From NCBI GenBank assembly GCA_002422315.1, contig DIUJ01000078.1, forward strand, positions 4,124-32,408: a DNA stretch of 28,285 nucleotides, given 5' to 3'. This DNA is from Bacteroidetes bacterium UBA6161. Its GTDB lineage: Bacteria; Bacteroidota; Bacteroidia; NS11-12g; UBA955. Both the position numbers and the translations under genes were made by a program. Below, in pieces: positions 7,693 through 15,283 of the stretch (position 1 is its first letter; each line of letters starts with the position of its first letter). The notes beneath the pieces are model-generated. The model saw only the letters and a program-made list of their open reading frames with translations, did not search any database and was not told the DNA's origin.

Positions 7693-7721
7693 CAAAGTTA
7701 ATAAAAAATAACACCCACAAA
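7693..7721 (-). promoter_or_regulatory. Promoter of the S41-permease-M28 operon
   Basis: On the minus strand a TTTG box (7718-7721) and TAACTTTG (7693-7700) are separated by 17 bases. This fits the Bacteroidota -33/-7 pattern TTTG-N17-23-TAnnTTTG. Confidence 0.6.
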
Positions 7722-7820
7722 AATTCCCTTCTTTGCTTGCGAAACGAATGGTAGATAGTTTTCTATATCCGGTATTTAATTTGGCTCAAGTCCTTACTGC
7801 TTATCTTACTCAAAAATGCT

Positions 7821-7828
7821 TAGTTTTG
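7821..7828 (+). promoter_or_regulatory. -7 promoter element for the O-methyltransferase-hemW operon
   Basis: TAGTTTTG matches TAnnTTTG and lies 22 bases before the ATG at 7851. I see no well-spaced -33 box. Confidence 0.4.
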
Positions 7829-7850
7829 TAAGCTCTCAATTAATACTCCC

Positions 7851-8495
7851 ATGGAATTTTTACCTAAAGAAATAGAAGAATACGCAGAACGTTTTACAAA
7901 ACAAGAATCAGATTTGCTACAATCTTTGAACCGATATACCCAAACCCAAGTGCTTAGGCCAAGAATGATAAGTGGTTTTTTGCAAGGCAGGGTTCTTTCT
8001 ATGTTTAGCAAGATTCACAAGCCAAGTTTTATACTTGAAATAGGAACCTATACAGGCTATTCTGCGCTGTGTCTTGCAGAAGGGTTGGCCCCAGAGGGAG
8101 AGTTGCACAGCATAGATATAAACGACGAATTAAGGCCGGTACAAGAGCAGTTTATAAGCCAGTCCGAGCACCGAAATCAAATACACCTCCATACAGGCAA
8201 CGCTTTAGAGATTATCCCCCAAATGCACCATAAGTGGGACATGGTTTTTATAGATGCCGACAAAGAAAACTACGCCAAATATTACCAAATGGTGCTTCCG
8301 AACATGCAAAAAGGAGGACTTATCATAGCCGACAACGTACTTTGGAGTGGTAAAGTAATAGACCAAACAGAGCTTGAAAAAGACTTAGAAACCAAAGAGA
8401 TACACGAATTCAATGCGATGGTAATGCTAGACCCAAGAGTAGAAAATATTTTGCTTCCGGTGAGGGATGGATTAATGATAGCAAGGGTTTTGTAA
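7851..8495 (+). CDS. Class I SAM-dependent O-methyltransferase (caffeoyl-CoA OMT type)
   Basis: The 214-residue protein matches bacterial family 3 O-methyltransferases in length. Motif I, ILEIGTYTGYSALCLAEGL (about residues 62-80), binds SAM; HSIDIND follows with its acidic residue. DMVFIDADKENYAKYY (about 126-141) and IIADNVLWSGKV (about 158-169) hold the residues that bind the divalent metal and catechol-like substrate in this family. The natural substrate is unknown. It is the first gene of a pair; hemW starts 8 bases after its stop. The start is supported by the -7 element at 7821. Confidence 0.9.
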   Translation: MEFLPKEIEEYAERFTKQESDLLQSLNRYTQTQVLRPRMISGFLQGRVLSMFSKIHKPSFILEIGTYTGYSALCLAEGLAPEGELHSIDINDELRPVQEQFISQSEHRNQIHLHTGNALEIIPQMHHKWDMVFIDADKENYAKYYQMVLPNMQKGGLIIADNVLWSGKVIDQTELEKDLETKEIHEFNAMVMLDPRVENILLPVRDGLMIARVL

Positions 8496-8503
8496 CAAAC
8501 ACA

Positions 8504-9625
8504 ATGGCTGGAATATATTTTCACATCCCCTTTTGTAAACAAGCCTGCATATATTGCAATTTTCATTTTAAAGCTGGAAAACACGACAGCATGCCAATGA
8601 CAAAGGCAATGGCCAAGGAATTGAGACTAAGAAAAAGAGACTTTCCGCACGAAAAAATCAACACCATATATTTTGGAGGAGGAACCCCTTCTTTGCTACA
8701 ATCCAATCAAATAGGCGAACTCTTACAATCGGTATTTGAAAACTTTGAGGTAAGCCCCTTGGCAGAAATAACCCTTGAGGCAAATCCAGACGATCTAAAC
8801 CCCCGCAAGCTAAAAGAGTTAAAACAACTAGGGATAAACCGCCTGAGTATTGGCATTCAAACTTTCAACGAGGATGCTTTGAAATGGATGAACAGGGCAC
8901 ATACCCCAGACCAAGCCATAAACTGTGTTCGAGAAGCCCAGCAACAAGGGATAGAAAACATAAGTGTAGACCTGATTTCGGGAATACCCAATTTGCCTAC
9001 AGGCTATATAAGAAAAGACATAGAAAAAGCATTGGCTCTTAGCCCCAAACACCTTTCTTGCTACTCTCTAACCCTTGAACCAGGAACAAGTTGGGAGCGA
9101 CTAATTAAACTAAAAAACTACGCCAAACCCCAAGAAGAACAGCAGGCCTCAGAGTTTGAAGAAACCATGAAAATTCTAGCAGAAAAGGGATGGTTGCATT
9201 ACGAAATTTCAAACTTTGCACTGTCAGAAGAATGGGTTTCCAAGCACAACAGCGCCTATTGGCAGCAGGAAGCATACATAGGCATAGGCCCTTCTGCGCA
9301 TTCTTTTTACAATCAAACAAGAAGTTGGAACCTAAATAACCATAGCCACTACCTACAAGCATTGGCAGATGGAGAGCAGCCGCCAGCAGAACAGGAAAAA
9401 ATCGACAACACTACCGCTTTCAACGAGGCTATAATGACGGGCTTTCGCACCCTTTATGGGGTTAGTATTAACACCCTTCGTAGCATACACCCCAACTTCA
9501 CAGAAAAATTTTTAATCCAAGCCCAAACAGACCATAGGATAGAGTTGCTGAGTGACAGAATAAAGATCAAACAAAATCATTTTTTGTTTGCAGACGGAAT
9601 AGCTTCGGATTATTTTGTGGTGTAA
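8504..9625 (+). CDS. hemW: HemW, radical SAM heme chaperone
   Basis: The 373-residue protein starts almost directly with the radical SAM motif C11-x3-C15-x2-C18 (PFCKQACIYCNF), which carries the 4Fe-4S cluster. YFGGGTPSLL binds SAM, and RLSIGIQTFNEDALKWMNR is a strong HemW/HemN family signature. The C-terminal part (IGIGPSAHSF, about 258-267) is the HemN_C region. The fourth cysteine of HemN's CX3CX2CXC is absent and the length is shorter than HemN, so the heme-chaperone class fits better than oxygen-independent coproporphyrinogen oxidase. It lies 8 bases downstream of the methyltransferase. Confidence 0.93.
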   Translation: MAGIYFHIPFCKQACIYCNFHFKAGKHDSMPMTKAMAKELRLRKRDFPHEKINTIYFGGGTPSLLQSNQIGELLQSVFENFEVSPLAEITLEANPDDLNPRKLKELKQLGINRLSIGIQTFNEDALKWMNRAHTPDQAINCVREAQQQGIENISVDLISGIPNLPTGYIRKDIEKALALSPKHLSCYSLTLEPGTSWERLIKLKNYAKPQEEQQASEFEETMKILAEKGWLHYEISNFALSEEWVSKHNSAYWQQEAYIGIGPSAHSFYNQTRSWNLNNHSHYLQALADGEQPPAEQEKIDNTTAFNEAIMTGFRTLYGVSINTLRSIHPNFTEKFLIQAQTDHRIELLSDRIKIKQNHFLFADGIASDYFVV

Positions 9626-9633
9626 GAGGGAAA

Positions 9634-9684
9634 ACCCATAGCCCACGGTTTAAACCGAGGGCTATGGAACCGTGGACTATGGGT
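9634..9684. terminator. Nested palindromes between convergent genes
   Basis: Two overlapping inverted repeats share their arms. One has 17-bp arms (9634-9650 and 9668-9684) with a single mismatch. The other is a 32-bp near-perfect palindrome (9636-9667) centred on CGGTTTAAACCG. The two hairpins exclude each other. It separates hemW from the convergent gene and supplies that gene's TAG stop, so it may act as a bidirectional terminator; there is no T-tract, and a dispersed palindromic element is equally possible. Confidence 0.6.
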
Positions 9685-10744
9685 GTAATGCCCTAAACCA
9701 TTTTTCAGGAACGTTGTTTTGGCTTGCGAGAATGTATTCTTGCTCCGTGCAGCCTACCCATTTTTTCTTGTCTAGGCCTATTTGCATCCAAATTCTTTGG
9801 GTTCGCAAACTGCGTAAGAACACAATTTCATCCATGGGGAAGCCTTCTACAGGGCAGTGTAGCAATTGGAATTCTTTGTTTTGTGGATTTGGATGGTCGT
9901 AGAAGCGAGATTCGTAGCCTTCTATAAAATACCAAGCGGCTTGGGCTAGCAAGGCATGGTCGGAGGCTTGCAGCAGGTTAGCATTTTCGCACAAAATACT
10001 TGCAGATCGCAAGGTGTTGGAAATACCGGCATAGCGCGCCACCACACAAAACTCTTCGCTGTATAATCCATTGGGGCTTTGGTTAAATGCTTGCCCAAAG
10101 TCCGAACGCCTAAGTATGGCAGAGTCTATACATGCAAAATCCGACTCGCGCAGCAATGGCTCTAAGTCCGCATAGTTGCTTCTAAATTCCCCAACCCCCA
10201 TGCTGTCCGTAAAAAAAGACTCAAAAGTGTCGTAGGAACTCTGCATGTTTAAGTATTCTTGGTGGCAAGTATAGGACAAGTGGAAAACCTTCTTTTTGTT
10301 TTTGGGAAGCGACCAGTCGTCTCTAAATTGTATAATACTATCTGTTTGCAGGCTTGGGCTCGCAAAAAAACAGTCTATATCAGAGGAGCTCTCTTTGTGG
10401 GCCAGCCACTGTGCAAAGTCGCCTTCTTTCACACTACTCAAAATAAACACACATACTTTTTTCTCATAAAGGTTTTGTAGTACTTGAGAAATCCCTGCAA
10501 GATTGTTTCCCAAAGAATCGGTAAGTTTAAACTCTCCCAAATCGTATATCGGATTTTCTGTAGAAATTTCCGCAAGCGAATAAAGTTTTTCTCGAGTGGT
10601 ATCAAATCCACCGCCAATGGAAAAAAAAGCCAAGCAATCTTCCGGCTCTTCTCCTTTGGTTTCGTGCAAAGAAAGGATGCCCGCACCCAATGTTTCTGAG
10701 TTTTTAACAGATATTCTGGCAGGGTTAAAAAAATCTTGTAGCAT
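9677..10744 (-). CDS. Degenerate arginase/formimidoylglutamase-fold protein
   Basis: Read from the ATG at 10744 (MLQDFFNPARISVKN, 355 residues; ten more codons are open upstream), the central part follows the ureohydrolase pattern. The landmarks are MGVGEFRSN, then EPLLRESDFACIDSAILRRSD, SPNGLYSEEFCVVARYAG and LRSASI. The metal-binding motifs of true arginases (GGxH, DAHxD, DxDxxD) are not intact: the first reads ILSSVKEGD, the second FFASPSLQTD, and the third retains only CIDSAILRRSD. Hydrolase activity is therefore unlikely, and a structural or regulatory role is more plausible. It is divergent from the SDR gene with about 60 bases between starts. Fold confidence is good; function is unknown. 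Confidence 0.75.
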   Translation of the reverse strand: MLQDFFNPARISVKNSETLGAGILSLHETKGEEPEDCLAFFSIGGGFDTTREKLYSLAEISTENPIYDLGEFKLTDSLGNNLAGISQVLQNLYEKKVCVFILSSVKEGDFAQWLAHKESSSDIDCFFASPSLQTDSIIQFRDDWSLPKNKKKVFHLSYTCHQEYLNMQSSYDTFESFFTDSMGVGEFRSNYADLEPLLRESDFACIDSAILRRSDFGQAFNQSPNGLYSEEFCVVARYAGISNTLRSASILCENANLLQASDHALLAQAAWYFIEGYESRFYDHPNPQNKEFQLLHCPVEGFPMDEIVFLRSLRTQRIWMQIGLDKKKWVGCTEQEYILASQNNVPEKWFRALHP

Positions 10745-10806
10745 AAGTTTAATTAATTGTTCAATATTGCACAATAATAGTTTTTGAACGTAAATTAATT
10801 TTCAAC

Positions 10807-11820
10807 ATGTATTTAGTAACAGGGTCCACAGGATTGGTAGGTAGCCATATAGTATGCGAGCTTTTGATGCAAGGCAAGCCTGTTGTTGCTATGCACAGGG
10901 CAAGTTCTAGCAGAGAGTGGTTGTATAAAACTATCCAAAATTATGGCATCTCTGAGGAGCAAGTACAACAAAATTTACAGTTTAGGGAAGCGGATATATT
11001 GGATGTTTTTTCTTTAGAAGAAGCCATGGAGGGGGTCGAAATTGTATTTCATTGTGCCGCGATGGTATCTTTTCAGAAAAAAGACCAAAACAAATTGTTT
11101 GAAAACAACGTGGAAGGAACCGCAAATGTGGTAAACGCTTGCTTGTACAAGGGTGTAAAGAAACTATTGTATGTAAGCTCTATAGCCTCCCTTGGGAGGC
11201 GAACAATGCAGGAAAGCATAGACGAAAAAGCAGAATGGGAAGAATCTAAACTGAACTCAAACTACTCCAAAAGCAAGTACTTGGGAGAAATGGAAGTATG
11301 GAGAGGGCAAGAAGAAGGCTTAGCCGTTGCGGTGGTTAATCCAGGGGTGATTTTGGGCTTTGGAGACCCAATAAAAAGTTCTGCCTCTTTGTTTCAGAAA
11401 GTAAAGTCTGGGTTTAAGTTTTATACCACCGGCAGTAGTGGTTTTGTAGATGTTGTAGACGTGGCCAAAGCCTCTATATTGGTAGCCACAAGCAGTATAC
11501 AAGGGCAGCGCTACATATTGGTTGGGCATAATATTTCCTATAAGGACCTGTTTTTTGGGATAGCGGATGCCTTGCATGTTCCTAAGCCAAGCATAGAGAT
11601 AAAAGCGTGGGCTCTGAAACTTGGAGCGGGCCTTTTAGATTTTTTAGCACTGCTCAGAATTAATCTCGGCTTTGTTTCTAGCCAAACATTGAAAACGTCT
11701 TTATGTACATACCACTATTCTTCCACTAAAATTCAAAAAGAGTTGGGCTTTGAGTTTTGCCCTTTGAATCAAACCATGCAAAGAGTAGCAAAAGAATTTA
11801 AACACCACCACATTTTTTAA
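10807..11820 (+). CDS. Extended short-chain dehydrogenase / NAD-dependent epimerase-like protein
   Basis: The 337-residue protein begins with the nucleotide-binding motif TGSTGLVGSH (residues 5-14). It has DILDVFSLEEAMEGVEIVFH and HCAAMVSF typical of extended SDRs, the serine region VSSIASLGR (about 122-130), and the active-site Y-S-K-S-K motif in NSNYSKSKYLGE (about 148-159). It resembles the 3-beta-HSD/dihydroflavonol reductase branch rather than sugar epimerases, so the substrate may be a lipid or isoprenoid; that is uncertain. The start is the only ATG close to the divergent intergenic region. Confidence 0.85.
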   Translation: MYLVTGSTGLVGSHIVCELLMQGKPVVAMHRASSSREWLYKTIQNYGISEEQVQQNLQFREADILDVFSLEEAMEGVEIVFHCAAMVSFQKKDQNKLFENNVEGTANVVNACLYKGVKKLLYVSSIASLGRRTMQESIDEKAEWEESKLNSNYSKSKYLGEMEVWRGQEEGLAVAVVNPGVILGFGDPIKSSASLFQKVKSGFKFYTTGSSGFVDVVDVAKASILVATSSIQGQRYILVGHNISYKDLFFGIADALHVPKPSIEIKAWALKLGAGLLDFLALLRINLGFVSSQTLKTSLCTYHYSSTKIQKELGFEFCPLNQTMQRVAKEFKHHHIF

Positions 11821-11934
11821 GTCAGTTTACACCACATGAAACCCAAAACCAAAAGCAAACCCGTAAGGGTTACAGATACAGGAACCGAGCAACAAGCGGC
11901 AGGGGTATAAAATATAGCGGCGTATATTTATTAG

Positions 11935-11964
11935 TTTGATTCTTATGGTTTTTTTATACATTTG
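11935..11964 (+). promoter_or_regulatory. Promoter of the Kunitz lipoprotein-creD operon
   Basis: TTTG (11935-11938) and TACATTTG (11957-11964) are separated by 18 bases, matching the Bacteroidota TTTG/TAnnTTTG pattern. The ATG at 11985 lies about 15 bases after the predicted transcript start. The spacing is identical to that of the promoter at 24562. Confidence 0.65.
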
Positions 11965-11984
11965 TTAGATTAATTCTTAGAGTT

Positions 11985-12245
11985 ATGAAAAACAACCTAT
12001 TGATGTTAGTCCTTGTTTTGTTTTTTAGCGCATGTACAAAAGAACAAAAAGAAGCAAAACCCGAAAAATGTTTTGAGAAACCACCAACGGACGAGGATTG
12101 TTTGGCTTATTTTAACCGATGGTTTTATAACCCACAGACCAATCAATGCCAAGAAATTGGCTATAGCGGTTGTAGCCCTAAAGGCTTTAGTTCCCAAAAA
12201 GAGTGCGAGCAATGCAAATGTAACAAGCCAAGTAAAAACAAATGA
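11985..12245 (+). CDS. Lipoprotein with a Kunitz/BPTI-type protease inhibitor domain
   Basis: The 86-residue precursor has a lipoprotein signal ending FFSAC (Cys17). The mature part is one Kunitz domain: cysteines 29, 39, 55, 63, 74, 77 and 79, with RWFYNPQTNQC (45-55), GYSGC (59-63) and GFSSQKEC (67-74). The spacing from Cys II to III (15) and III to IV (7) equals that of BPTI, so the reactive loop can be read: P1 is Leu40 and P1' is Ala41, predicting inhibition of chymotrypsin- or elastase-like rather than trypsin-like proteases. Cys IV to V is 10 residues instead of 12 and there is a seventh cysteine. The stop overlaps the creD-like ATG (ATGA), so the two are coupled. Confidence 0.85.
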   Translation: MKNNLLMLVLVLFFSACTKEQKEAKPEKCFEKPPTDEDCLAYFNRWFYNPQTNQCQEIGYSGCSPKGFSSQKECEQCKCNKPSKNK

Positions 12246-13576
12246 ATAAACTTAAATATAACCTGTTTTTTAAAATAGGAACCATCGTTATAATCACCCT
12301 TCTTTTGTTAATCCCTACTTCTATGATTACAGGGCTTATACACGAGAGGGAGTCTCGCCAAAATGAAGCCATAACGGAAGTGAGCGGTAAGTGGGGTGGC
12401 CACCAAACTATTTCAGGCCCAATCTTATCCATACCATATCTAAAATACATAAAAGAAACCAACAGAAGAGACAGTTCAGAAAAAATTGTAACAATTAAGG
12501 AGTATATCCATATTTTACCTACCGAGTTAAAAATAAATGGAGAGGTAAAACCTCAAAAAAGAAACCGTGGTATTTTTGATATTGTAGTGTACAATTCAGA
12601 CCTAAACCTAAGCGGTACTTTTCAGCATATAGACTTTGAATCTTTTGACATACCCTTAAAAAACATTCAGTTTGACAAGGCAGAGTTTGTAGTAGGAATA
12701 AACGACCTAAGGGGTATAGACCAACAAGTAAACCTAAATTGGAACACACAAAACATACCATTTAATCCAGGGATTAGCTCTTCAGATGTAGTATATTCTG
12801 GGATAAATGCTCTTGTAAATATAGATTCAAAAGACAGCACTGCTTATGCTTTTAGCTTGAATTTAGACTTTAAAGGAAGCCAAATGTTGTATTTTACCCC
12901 TGTCGGGAAAATCACAGATGTAAACATTAGTTCCCGGTGGCAGGACCCAAGTTTTAATGGAGCCTATTTACCCGACAAAAAAGAGGTGTCTGATACTGGG
13001 TTCAAAGCCAATTGGAATATTTTACATTTGAATAGAAACTTCCCACAGTTCTGGACCAATACAGCCTACAATATAGACAACTCTTCCTTTGGAGTAGATT
13101 TGCTCTTGCCTGTAGATAGTTATCAGAAGTCTTATAGGTCTATTCAGTATGCTATTCTGTTTGTAATTTTCACGTTTATTGTGTTTTTCTTTATAGAGGT
13201 AATGAACAAAGTGTTTATTCACCCTATACAGTATATTTTGGTAGGAGTGGCCTTGGTTGTGTTTTATACCTTGTTGCTTTCTCTCTCCGAACACCTGCAT
13301 TACAATTTTGCTTTTATCGTTTCAGCCTTGTCTACACTACTGCTTATAGGGGGTTATGTAAAAGCGATATTAAAATCACAAAAACTAAGCCTATTAATCT
13401 CAGGCATATTGAGTATTTTATACCTTTTCATCTTTGTTATCATTCAGTTGCAAGACTATGCATTACTTATCGGAAGTATAGGGATTTTCCTCATATTGGC
13501 ATTGGTAATGTATTATTCTCGCCAAATAGATTGGTATAATCTGAATATGGAAGAGGATAAAAAAGAAGTTGGTTAG
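12242..13576 (+). CDS. creD: CreD-family inner membrane protein
   Basis: The 444-residue protein has one N-terminal membrane segment (about 12-30), a large extracytoplasmic domain (about 31-300), and about five or six closely packed membrane segments at the C-terminus. The family signature lies in HERESRQNEAITEVSGKWG followed by ISGPILSIPY. CreD in enterobacteria belongs to the CreBC regulon and is linked to envelope stress and beta-lactam response; the biochemical role is not known. No creB/creC two-component genes are adjacent here. Translation is coupled to the upstream Kunitz lipoprotein. The last codons and stop fall in a 16-bp tandem repeat. Confidence 0.85.
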   Translation: MNKLKYNLFFKIGTIVIITLLLLIPTSMITGLIHERESRQNEAITEVSGKWGGHQTISGPILSIPYLKYIKETNRRDSSEKIVTIKEYIHILPTELKINGEVKPQKRNRGIFDIVVYNSDLNLSGTFQHIDFESFDIPLKNIQFDKAEFVVGINDLRGIDQQVNLNWNTQNIPFNPGISSSDVVYSGINALVNIDSKDSTAYAFSLNLDFKGSQMLYFTPVGKITDVNISSRWQDPSFNGAYLPDKKEVSDTGFKANWNILHLNRNFPQFWTNTAYNIDNSSFGVDLLLPVDSYQKSYRSIQYAILFVIFTFIVFFFIEVMNKVFIHPIQYILVGVALVVFYTLLLSLSEHLHYNFAFIVSALSTLLLIGGYVKAILKSQKLSLLISGILSILYLFIFVIIQLQDYALLIGSIGIFLILALVMYYSRQIDWYNLNMEEDKKEVG

Positions 13577-13662
13577 TCGGTTAGTTGGTTAGTCGGTTGG
13601 TCAGAGGGGAGGAGTGGAGAAAACGATTCCTCCCTTGGAAGGGGCTTGGTCCCAACCATAAT
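13568..13662. repeat. Degenerate repeat left of the YD-repeat gene
   Basis: Two 16-bp tandem units (13568-13583 and 13584-13599, GTTGGTTAGTCGGTTA and a one-base variant) overlap the creD stop. A stretch follows with GGAGTGG, GAAAACG and GGGGCTTGG ending at CATAA. A related stretch in the same order lies at 15145-15238 on the other side of the next gene. Confidence 0.6.
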
Positions 13663-13734
13663 ATTACTTATAACTCTTCCGAATAGATTTTTTGGGTAAC
13701 AACAACCCTAAAAATGCTTTTCATAGCAAATGTT

Positions 13735-14997
13735 TTAATAAAAAGTAAAACGTGCGTTCTCGCTATAATTGCCAAAAATTTGCAAGGTTTTGTCTGATAG
13801 CAAATAATTAGTTTGACTGATTATTTCGTCTTTTTGCACTATATTATTTATAATTTTATACTCGGTTTTTAAAACAAGTCGTTGATTTTCATCGTATGTA
13901 TAAATTGTTTTTGAGTTGTGGTTGGATGAGGCGTGGTGTATTATTTCTGTAAGTAAGGAGTCTTTATAAAAAAAGGTGTTATAGTTACAAAACAACGATT
14001 TGTTGTTTTTATAAATCGTTTCTTTGTATGATTTTAGTTGGTTTTGTTCATTGTAGCTGTACTCTTTTTGGTCAAATAGCTCTTTTGGTTTTTGGTAGAA
14101 CTGAGAAAGAATCACATTGTTATTGTCGTCGTATGTAAAAAGAACATAGCCCTCATAAACACCTATTCTTATGGCTCTATTTCTTTTGTCATAAGTTGCC
14201 GTGTCAATTAGCCTTTCAGAATAGGAGTCAATTCTTTCGCCCTTCGCATAAGTTGTTTCTTTCCAAATTGAAATCAAGTTTTGTTTGCTGTTGTAGCGGT
14301 ATTTAACCACTTCTTTTACGTCTTGAAACATACCTGGCGTAAACACTTCTTTCTTAACGAGTAGCCCATTTTGGTAAAAAAAGCGCGTGGTGGAATTTGA
14401 GGATTCGATTGCGGTAACTAGCCCATTTGTATAGGTAATATTGGCTGAAATTTCAGAGATTAGTTTTCTTTTTCCTTGATGTGTTTTAAACTCTTTTTTT
14501 GTGTAAGAAACAACCTGATTGTTTTGGTTTGTAGTTGCTTCGTATACGATTCGATAGTTGTTGGTGTCATTGTATTCATAAGTGGCCAAGTCTGGATTTT
14601 TTTCGGCTTCTAATTCGGCTTCTATATTTAGTTTTTTAGCTTTAGATTTATCCGATTCAATGATTTTTTGTTTATGAACAAGTATGTTGTTTTGATAGGT
14701 ATATAAGGTTGTTGTTTTATTTGTTCCTTCTTTTTTAACTTCGCTAATAATTCTCCCCAATGAGTCATAATCGGTGAGAGTATTGTCAATTAAAGCAGAT
14801 TTTAAGTTTAAATTTAGACTTTTTATGGGGTAAGCATTTATATGCGAGGGCAAACGAAACTGAAGGGGCCATTCGATTTTGGGTTCGCTCATCGCAAACT
14901 CGTCATCTAAAATGATTTTATGTGTTTGTGCGAAGCTAATTGTATTTAAAAGTATTAAAACAGCCAGTATAAGGCTTTGGTGTTTATGGGGTGCCAT
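13735..14997 (-). CDS. Secreted YD-repeat-like protein
   Basis: From the ATG at 14997 the 420-residue product starts with a signal peptide (MAPHKHQSLILAVLILLNTISFAQ). The rest is built of short beta-hairpin repeats of the YD/Rhs type, with recurring units such as LTDYDSLGRIISEVK, ATYEYNDTNN, VKYRYNSKQNLISIW, VLFTYDDNNNVILSQF, EYSYNEQNQLKSY and TIYTYDENQRLVLKT. A 60-base longer frame exists, but its ATG at 15057 lies within a TATATTTG -7 element (15055-15062), so the later start is preferred. It has no Rhs core or toxin tip and no sorting domain. It could be a surface or periplasmic binding protein; function unknown. Confidence 0.75.
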   Translation of the reverse strand: MAPHKHQSLILAVLILLNTISFAQTHKIILDDEFAMSEPKIEWPLQFRLPSHINAYPIKSLNLNLKSALIDNTLTDYDSLGRIISEVKKEGTNKTTTLYTYQNNILVHKQKIIESDKSKAKKLNIEAELEAEKNPDLATYEYNDTNNYRIVYEATTNQNNQVVSYTKKEFKTHQGKRKLISEISANITYTNGLVTAIESSNSTTRFFYQNGLLVKKEVFTPGMFQDVKEVVKYRYNSKQNLISIWKETTYAKGERIDSYSERLIDTATYDKRNRAIRIGVYEGYVLFTYDDNNNVILSQFYQKPKELFDQKEYSYNEQNQLKSYKETIYKNNKSLFCNYNTFFYKDSLLTEIIHHASSNHNSKTIYTYDENQRLVLKTEYKIINNIVQKDEIISQTNYLLSDKTLQIFGNYSENARFTFY

Positions 14998-15054
14998 TGT
15001 TTTTAATATTAAATAAGACTTTGTGGTAAAGGATGTTGTCTTGAATTTATATGT

Positions 15055-15062
15055 CAAATATA
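15055..15062 (-). promoter_or_regulatory. -7 promoter element for the YD-repeat gene
   Basis: On the minus strand it reads TATATTTG, a full match to TAnnTTTG, giving a leader of about 50 bases to the ATG at 14997. No -33 box is evident. Confidence 0.4.
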
Positions 15063-15144
15063 GTTGCTAGTTACTAGTTATCAGTTAATTGGCTAGTCGG
15101 TTTAGTTAGATAGTTAGTCGCTTGCCTTGGCATTTATCGTCAGG

Positions 15145-15238
15145 GTTAGTTAGTTAATCTGTGGTTAAATTTGGTTAATTAGCGGGGAGTGGTGGTGAAA
15201 AAACGGTACTTATGGAAGCGGCTTGGACTCAAGCATAA
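15145..15238. repeat. Degenerate repeat right of the YD-repeat gene
   Basis: This stretch repeats in order the features of 13568-13662: GTTAGTTAGTTAA-type units, GGGGAGTGG, GAAAAAACGG, GGCTTGG and CATAA. Bases 15060-15115 also contain many loose TAGTTAG/TAGTCGG units. Identity is moderate, with small gaps. Confidence 0.55.
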
Positions 15239-15283
15239 GACAGTCAAAAATCTACTAAAAGGTTTCGAATGAATCGCTGTTCA

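Noticed and set aside
8504..9625. Annotation as oxygen-independent coproporphyrinogen III oxidase (HemN)
   Set aside because: The fourth cysteine of CX3CX2CXC is missing and the length is about 370 residues, both fitting HemW.
11836..11910. A 24-codon plus-strand frame (MKPKTKSKPVRVTDTG...) between the SDR and Kunitz genes
   Set aside because: No promoter or ribosome-binding signal and no recognisable peptide; it precedes the mapped promoter pattern at 11935. Chance is the simplest explanation.
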